Assembly (NCBI GenBank): GCA_039621445.1 | Contig: CP154956.1 | Coordinates: 68,022,452 to 68,086,451, forward strand | From: Euglena gracilis | Lineage: Eukaryota > Euglenida > Euglenophyceae > Euglenales | Length of the DNA stretch: 64,000 nucleotides | Direction: 5' to 3' | In this document: one piece after another, positions 58,689 to 64,000 of the stretch | Numbering within the stretch: the stretch's first letter is position 1 | How the letters are laid out: each line of letters starts with the position of its first letter | The notes under the pieces: generated by a model | What the model saw: the letters and a program-made list of their open reading frames with translations, nothing else | Told to the model about the DNA's origin: nothing | Databases searched by the model: none | Translations under genes and position numbers: made by a program

Positions 58689-58796
58689 TCACCTTTTCAC
58701 CTCCGCTGCAAAGTCTTGGACAATTGTCACGTTTCCGTTGTTGCCTTTGGCATAGACCGCCTGGAAACCAACACCCTTTGGTGTGGCTCCCAGCGA
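58689..58796 (-). CDS. Terminal exon of an unknown minus-strand gene
   Basis: After an acceptor CACACCAG the minus frame encodes 35 residues (SLGATPKGVGFQAVYAKGNN, then GNVTIVQDFAAEVKR) and stops at TGA. The composition is protein-like and non-repetitive. The end lies 52 bases from the stop of the glycosyltransferase, so the genes converge. An upstream exon may lie in the open minus frame at about 59190-59345, which has an ATG near 59342, but the joining signals are unclear. No family is recognised. The frame also ends in AAAAGGTGAGG, a good donor, so the exon might instead be internal. Confidence 0.4.
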   Translation of the reverse strand, partial: SLGATPKGVGFQAVYAKGNNGNVTIVQDFAAEVKR

Positions 58797-59396
58797 CTGG
58801 TGTGGCTCAGAGCGATGTTGTGCTGCTTTTTGCTTGTTTTCTTTTTCGCGGGTCCAGCGCCAAACCAAAATAATCCACAAAGTTCAATTGATATTCCGGG
58901 TTGCATGGATTTGGGCTGAAATGCTACCTGGGCGGAAGAAATTGGTGCCATGTTGCTCTGTTCGTCCCTTTTCAGTGCACCAATGAACAAAATACGGGAG
59001 ACTCACCCTTCTGGACCCTTCACCCTTCACCCTCGGTGTCAGGTTGGTTCGCAGTGCCCTGTGGGGGGGGCTGAACTGCAGCTGGTCGCCCCTCGGGGGG
59101 TTCTGCAAGGAGCAGGGGTAGCCAGTGGAAAAGTTTTGAACCCCAAAACTTGACGAAAATGCCCGTCTCAAACCATTTTTAAGATTTTTTTCGCGGACAG
59201 CAAACATACAAAAAACCCCATTTCCGCCCCTGCGCTCAACGAACCGCGCCAACTCAGCGCTGCCGAGTAATCGCACTCCCTCGACGAAAACCGACCCGGG
59301 AGGAGACACTGAGCGCAAACCAAAAACACCATGCGAGGCCATGCGTTTTCTCGCCGGCACTGTTATTTGGATGACGTACTGGGCTCGACGTTGCCG

Positions 59397-60274
59397 CTAA
59401 GTGTCGAGTCGGGTTCCAACGACGCCGCTACAATTTGGCGGCGTGCTTAATGCCCCTGGCCCCCCCCTCTCCCCCTGGCCCCCATTTTCTGACAGAGGGC
59501 TTTGGGGGCGTTTTCTTTTACTGGTGGGGGGCTCGAAAGGTCTTTTTGAGTCGCCCTCGGTGCCCCTTCCTCCCTGGCTAGTTCACCCCGAGGTCCCTAG
59601 GGCTCTTATTTGCCCTGCGGAATTTCCCGCACCCTCCCACCCCAAGATCGTAGACATAAAAGGCCCCCAATTGGAACCCGCCGCGCGTTTCACCCATCGT
59701 GGAATTTCCTGTTTGAGGGGGGGAATGTGTCTCCCAAAAGGCCAAAAAAAGTAGGGGTGAAGCTTTGGGGTCTGCCCATTTCTCGGGCCTAAATCCACAC
59801 CCCCCCCACAACCGACTGAGAATGCCAAAAGTTCCAGGAGCGAAATGGCGTTGGACGGGGGGGCAGGGTGGGATGGAAAGCCTTGAGGGGGGGGTTAGGG
59901 TTAGGGTTAGGGTTATGGTTAGGGTCAGGGTTAGGGTTATGGTTAGGGTCAGGGTCACCCCCCTCCCACCTCGAAACTAAGAGGGGGCCGAAATTTCGAT
60001 TTCATGGACGGGCAAAGGCCAGAAATCGGTCAAAGTTCCTGATTTTTCTTTTGAAAATCGATCCAAAAATGCTCATTTTTTTGAAAATTTTTGAACATTT
60101 TTATGGGGAAAACACCAACACATCAAAAAATGGGCAAAATGCCCGAAAGTCAACAAAAGGGGTGTTTTTGCTCATTTTACGGCGCGCGGCGCCGGAAGAA
60201 AATTTTCTGCTATTTTTGGCACCTGTCAAGGAGGGGGGATCCAGTCCCCGCCTCCCAACATCTAGGGGGTGGTC
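59397..60274. other. Intergenic, with telomere-like tract and hairpin element fragment
   Basis: 59891-59957 is the telomere-like array. 60000-60240 resembles the inverse of 61330-61560 (GGGCAAAATGCCCGAAAGTC against its complement, GGCGCCGGAAGAAAATTTTC). It carries the GGCGCGCGGCGCC hairpin. No gene recognised. Confidence 0.45.
59891..59957 (+). repeat. Interstitial telomere-like (GGGTTA)n tract
   Basis: About eleven GGGTTA units, some as GGTTAT/GGGTCA variants. TTAGGG-type repeats are telomeric in many eukaryotes. Here they lie between genes, so this is a relic or insertion. Confidence 0.85.
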
Positions 60275-61195
60275 CGGACCAGGTTTTGAATAGTGCTGAG
60301 CTCTTGATAAGCGCGCACCCACCCCTTCATTAATAAGCGCGCACCCTTCATTGACCCCCCAATGTACGCCGGCCAACTCCATGGAGCTCTTTTGACTAAA
60401 ATGCAAGCGTTTTGTGCCGAAACGGGACGGTTCATTTTCAGCTCAAAAAACACCTTTTCCGGGTCCGGGAGACCAAAAAACAGCGTTTCGGGCAAAAAAA
60501 TTTTCGACTTTTTTCGACTTTTTTTCGACTTTTTTGACCCGGTTTTGACCCAAAGTCAATGGGTTCGCGGCCCAGAACGGGGCGCCGGGTGGTCGAAAAA
60601 CGCTCGTTTTCGGCTCAAAAACAGTTTTTCTGGGTCCGGGAGGCCAAAAAACGTCGTTTCGGGCAAAAAAATTTGGTCGAAAAAGTTTTTCGACTTTTTT
60701 GGCCGAAAACAGTGGGAAAAGTGTACAAATTGGCCCAAATTGGCCGAAAAACGGTCGTTTCTCTTCTTCTCTTCGGAGTTGCGGGGAAATCGAAATACGG
60801 GTAGATGGGGCGTTCCAAGGGCTTCAAATCAGGTCTCCAGACATTTCCTTTGATTTGGCTTCATTTCGGAGATATTTTGAAAATTGACTTTTTTTTTTGC
60901 CGAAATGGCAGAGTCCAAAGGGGGGGGGGGGGCTTGTCCAGGAGGGGCGGGCCGATTTGGACCCCTTTCGCGCGTGAATAACTCGGGCCTGGCGGGGAGT
61001 TGGGGGTTAAACCCAGGAGATTCGGAAACTAGAAATCTAGTCGCTCGCGACTGAAAAAGAAATTCCGGGAACGGGGCCGAGATCATGGTGATAATCCGTC
61101 CGTTCTCCAGGTGGCCCGGGGGGGCGGGGAGGGGGGGTTTTACCAGGGGTAAGCTGAGCTCTTACCCTAAAGGGATAAGAGCTCAGCGACCCCCC
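60275..61195 (+). repeat. R1 repeat family copy, most complete
   Basis: Starts at ACCAGGTTTTGAATAGTGC/TGAGCTCTTG and ends in the perfect hairpin CTGAGCTCTTACCC-TAAA-GGGATAAGAGCTCAG (61153-61187). Shares all internal blocks with 49620-50712. No intact open frame is conserved among the copies. Confidence 0.75.
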
Positions 61196-62301
61196 CTACC
61201 ACCTTACTCCCCCCGGGGGGGCAGGGATGGATGGGAAGCCCTTCGGTATTGAGGTAGGTGGTGGGGGGTCCCGACCACCCCCCCCTGGGGGGTAAGGTGT
61301 GGGGGGGTCCGGACCCCTCCACCCCGCTTTGACAGGCCCCAAAAATAGCAGAAAATTTTCTTCCGGCGCCCAGCACTGGATAATGAGCAAAACCGCCCCT
61401 CTCTTGGACTTTTTGGCATATTGCCCATTTTTTTGGTGTGTTGGTGTCCCCCCCGAAATAACATGTTCAAAAAAATTCATTAAATAGAGCTTTTTTGGAT
61501 CGATTTTCACCCAAAGAAAAATCAGCGTTTTTTGGCTGATTCCGACCCGATTTCAGGCCCTTGCCCGCCCATGAAATCGACAAAATTTCGGCCCCCTCCA
61601 AGTTTCGAGGTCCGACCCACCCCCCTCAAGGCTTCCCATCCATCCCTAGGGGTGGTCGGGACCAAACAATTGCTTACCGACCCCCGGGGGGGGTCACTCC
61701 ACTTTTTTAAAAAAAAAACCAGTCAGTCACTCATTTTCAAAAAACCAGTCAGTCACTACCCCCCCCCCCGGGGGGGGGGGGTCCGGGCCCAAAACCAGTC
61801 AGTCACTCTGAAAAAACCAGTCACCCACCCCCCCCGGGCCCCCGGGGGGGGGGTGGGACAGTGCTTAATCAATTGCCTGGTAAGTCTTTCAGCTTGCTGA
61901 CTTGACTGGCTGTACCCCCACCCAGGGGGTGAGGGTTGTCCCCCTCAAAAAAATGTTTGTCCAAATCAACCCAACCCCACTACTTGTGGGTCATGGACCC
62001 CTACAGGGGTGTATGGGGTTGCAGATTCCTGAACAAACATCCGCGGAGACTTGACTCGGTTTTCCTCGTGTTGTTTAACATGGAATCATGACAAGCAAAG
62101 AAATGGTCTAGAAACCCTTGTGAGGTTCAGAAGGTCACAAAGATGGCTTGCGAAATAGGAGGATCCCGCTTGCAATCGGCTGCAGGGCTTCAGCAGGAGG
62201 GGAAGCCCTGTTTAAAGTGCAGAGGCTCGGTAGCAGGGCCACCAGAAAACCGCCCACAACCAAGAACGTGATCCGCAGTGTTCGGTCAGGAGGGAGGCTT
62301 C
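61196..62301. other. Intergenic repeats with CCAGTCAGTCACT element
   Basis: 61200-61560 is a G/C-run element related in inverse to 60000-60240. 61680-61865 holds several AACCAGTCAGTCACT words separated by C- and G-runs. A related arrangement is seen at 42224-42490 (GTGACTGGTTTTTTC). The rest has no recognised gene. Confidence 0.45.
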
Positions 62302-62769
62302 TTAATAACCGTAGTACGCAGGGCTGGTAACTCCAACCTGAAAGCAAAAGTTTCAATCCATCTGTTTTTTCCTGCACACTCGTACCTGAGAACCGTAATA
62401 TCGTCCATCAATGACTCCATCAGCAGCATCCAGAGCGAACGCCGCACCCTGGGTTGGGGCAGCAACGGCCGATGGGGCGTAACCGTAGCTGGTGACTGGG
62501 GCTGCGTAGCTGGTCACTGGGGCCGGGGCGTAGCTCGGGGCGTAGGTCACTGGAGCTGCGGCGTACGATGTGACTGGGGCTGCGTAGGAGTACGTGGGTG
62601 CGGCAGCGTAAACGGGAGCAGGGGGAGCATAAACCGGAGCAGGAGCGGGATACGCAGCTGGCGCAGGACGTGGGTAGCCACGCACAGCGGGGTTGGGGAT
62701 CTGACCGACCCTCGGACCGTAAGCACCATAAGGTGTAGCGTATTGAGGCTTGGCTCCCTTGGCACCCAT
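62302..62769 (-). CDS. Tyr/Ala/Pro/Val-rich low-complexity protein, two exons
   Basis: Coding exons 62769-62386 and 62337-62302 give 139 residues across a 48-base intron (CAG/GTACGA ... CAG/GTTGGA, phase 0). The start MGAKGAKPQYATPYGAYGPR lacks a signal peptide. The middle has repeats of APVTSYAA and APVYA. The end reads ALDAADGVIDGRYYGSQ followed by VGVTSPAYYGY. An acceptor TTCCTTCACAG lies 13-16 bases before the ATG, so a 5' UTR intron or a trans-spliced leader is possible. Similar YAAP repeats occur in cuticle, cell-wall and cytoskeletal coat proteins, but the ends match no family I know. Function is unknown. It is intact and distinct in GC from the repeats around it. Confidence 0.75.
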
Positions 62770-63548
62770 TTTATGTGATCGACTGTCTGTGAAGGAAAAA
62801 AACAAGCATTAAAAAAAGCAACAGAAAACAGAATCTTGGTCGCGACAGATGGAGTACATATTACTTCTCAGCCCTGAATCACCACGCACCCGTGTTTGAC
62901 GTGGATCACAATGGGACGCTCTTGCTGCCCACAAAAGTCATCCTCCTTGAATAATCATTGCCATTTATCAATCCCTCTGCATCTCGGCAAGGAATTTTTT
63001 TTGTTCACTCCCTGAAAAATACGTGTCAAAACCCCAACCCCAGAGCACAAAAAAAAGTAAAAAAAGGGTTTTATTGAAAACGTCCGGTTTTAAACAGCTT
63101 GACATCCTTGCTCAGCTGTTCGAAAAACACGTGCCTCCAGCGGGGTGACCATTCGGCATGACCATGGGGAGGGGGCTCGACCCAAACCAACCCACCCTCC
63201 CCTCCCCTCCCCCTCCCGTCACCAAACTTAAAAAGAAATACCTAAAAAACCAAAAAACCTCTTGGTCCAAGTGGAAGCCCCGGAGTCAATTAGGTTGGGT
63301 GGTTTGGGGGATTTTTGGTATTTTTTTTGGAAGGTTCCAAGCATTCGTTGCCCAAGAGTTTTTCACTTGATTTTGCATTACAGCGGCAACCTCAAATCTC
63401 AAATCTCCCAATCCAGTAACCTTGAAAACAGCCATAAGTGTAGGAACAATTTTTTCCCGGGGGGGGGGGCGAGCTGTGTGTTTTCCAATGATATCGGAAC
63501 ATTCTATGTCGGGCAAAGCATGTCACTCAGCACAAATCATTTTCCCAG
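62770..63548. other. Spacer between divergent genes
   Basis: Probably holds the promoter and 5' UTR of the minus-strand small protein and upstream exons of the plus-strand gene. TGCATTACAG at about 63375-63384 could be an acceptor for an exon reading ATSNLKSPNPVTLKTAISVG. This is not secure. Confidence 0.35.
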
Positions 63549-63619
63549 GGCGAAAGTGGACACACAAGTTGTTTCGTTTGATGAACTCATCTCGGATGGC
63601 ATCAAGTTTGTGACCGAAG
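63549..63619 (+). CDS. Internal exon of an unknown gene leaving the window
   Basis: Acceptor TTTTCCCAG and donor GAAG/GTGAGT are both strong. The frame encodes AKVDTQVVSFDELISDGIKF and VTEG, a charged protein-like sequence, entering in phase 2 and leaving in phase 1. No family assigned from 23 residues. Confidence 0.55.
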
Positions 63620-63684
63620 GTGAGTTTTGGGGGGGTGGTGCGGGTCACGGGGGGGGGGGGGTCTCGGGGGGGCACGGGGGAAGT

Positions 63685-63990
63685 AAACCCCCAAAAAATA
63701 AGACCCAGGTCTTATTTTTTGGGTCCGTTGCTGGAAACCTCCGGGGGGGGTCTTATTTTTGGATTTTTTCTTGACCGACCCGGGTCCGTCATTTTCCAGG
63801 CTCCCAGGAGCATTAAAAATTTTCCTTCGGCGCTTCGCGCCATGTGTGAATTGGTGTAAGTTGACATTTTGCATTTTTTTTGCACTTCCAAAATCTGACA
63901 AGTTTTGAAATTTCATTATTTTTGTGTTTGCAATTGGGGGGTTTGGCAGTTTTTCAGGGAGAATTTTCACCGTCTTCGGCGCTTCGCGCC
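63685..63990. mobile_element. Element fragment, AAATAAGACC tag with hairpins
   Basis: Starts GTAAACCCCCAAAAAATAAGACC immediately after the exon's donor region and contains GGTCTTATTTTT twice. TTCGGCGCTTCGCGCC hairpins lie at 63826 and 63976. The right end is beyond the window. Its tag matches that of 470-731. Confidence 0.55.
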
Positions 63991-64000
63991 TTCAAAGGGG

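Noticed and set aside
1-64000. An autonomous transposase, reverse transcriptase, CRISPR array or defence cassette
   Set aside because: I looked for such coding motifs on both strands and saw none; the mobile elements here are short and non-coding.

Overview
The window is nuclear DNA from a eukaryote with very large, repeat-filled introns, most likely a protist or alga. Protein-coding exons are short islands (40-200 bases) bounded by GT/AG signals. One or two junctions look like GC-AG. The organism cannot be named from the sequence; a repeat-rich alveolate or other alga would fit. I see no bacterial-style operon, rRNA, tRNA or CRISPR array.

Layout: 1-3036 is repeat-rich and ends in what looks like the last exon of a UBX-domain protein. 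3127-13044 is a nearly perfect tandem duplication with a unit of about 4,955 bases and no convincing gene. 13045-28396 is intergenic: minisatellites, palindromes, an AT-rich block and several terminal-inverted-repeat (TIR) elements. 28397-42635 (+) is a many-exon major facilitator superfamily (MFS) transporter of the Spinster-like type, rebuilt from about 15 exons. 42636-45435 is intergenic. 45436-58636 (+) is a multi-exon type II membrane glycosyltransferase resembling GDP-fucose fucosyltransferases. A minus-strand terminal exon (58689-58796) lies tail to tail with it, 52 bases away. 59.4-62.3 kb is repeats, including a telomere-like tract. 62302-62769 (-) is a small intact gene with one 48-base intron, coding for a Tyr/Ala/Pro/Val-rich low-complexity protein. 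63549-63619 (+) is an internal exon of a gene that leaves the window.

The notable biology is the mobile DNA. One group of short elements has CAGG-type TIRs and makes 8-base target duplications. Several copies sit in introns of the two large genes. One copy (35626-36056) appears to be an intron in itself: its terminal repeats supply the donor and acceptor, and its target duplication lies in the coding sequence. A second group has ends of the form TAA(A)-C-tract plus a short copy-specific tag that reappears inside the element. Many elements of both groups carry a small hairpin whose stem varies in a compensatory way. These look like non-autonomous DNA transposons acting as intron makers (introners). 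No transposase gene is visible here.

Exon coordinates come from reading frames, splice signals and phase matching by eye. Junctions where the phase could not be reconciled are flagged.
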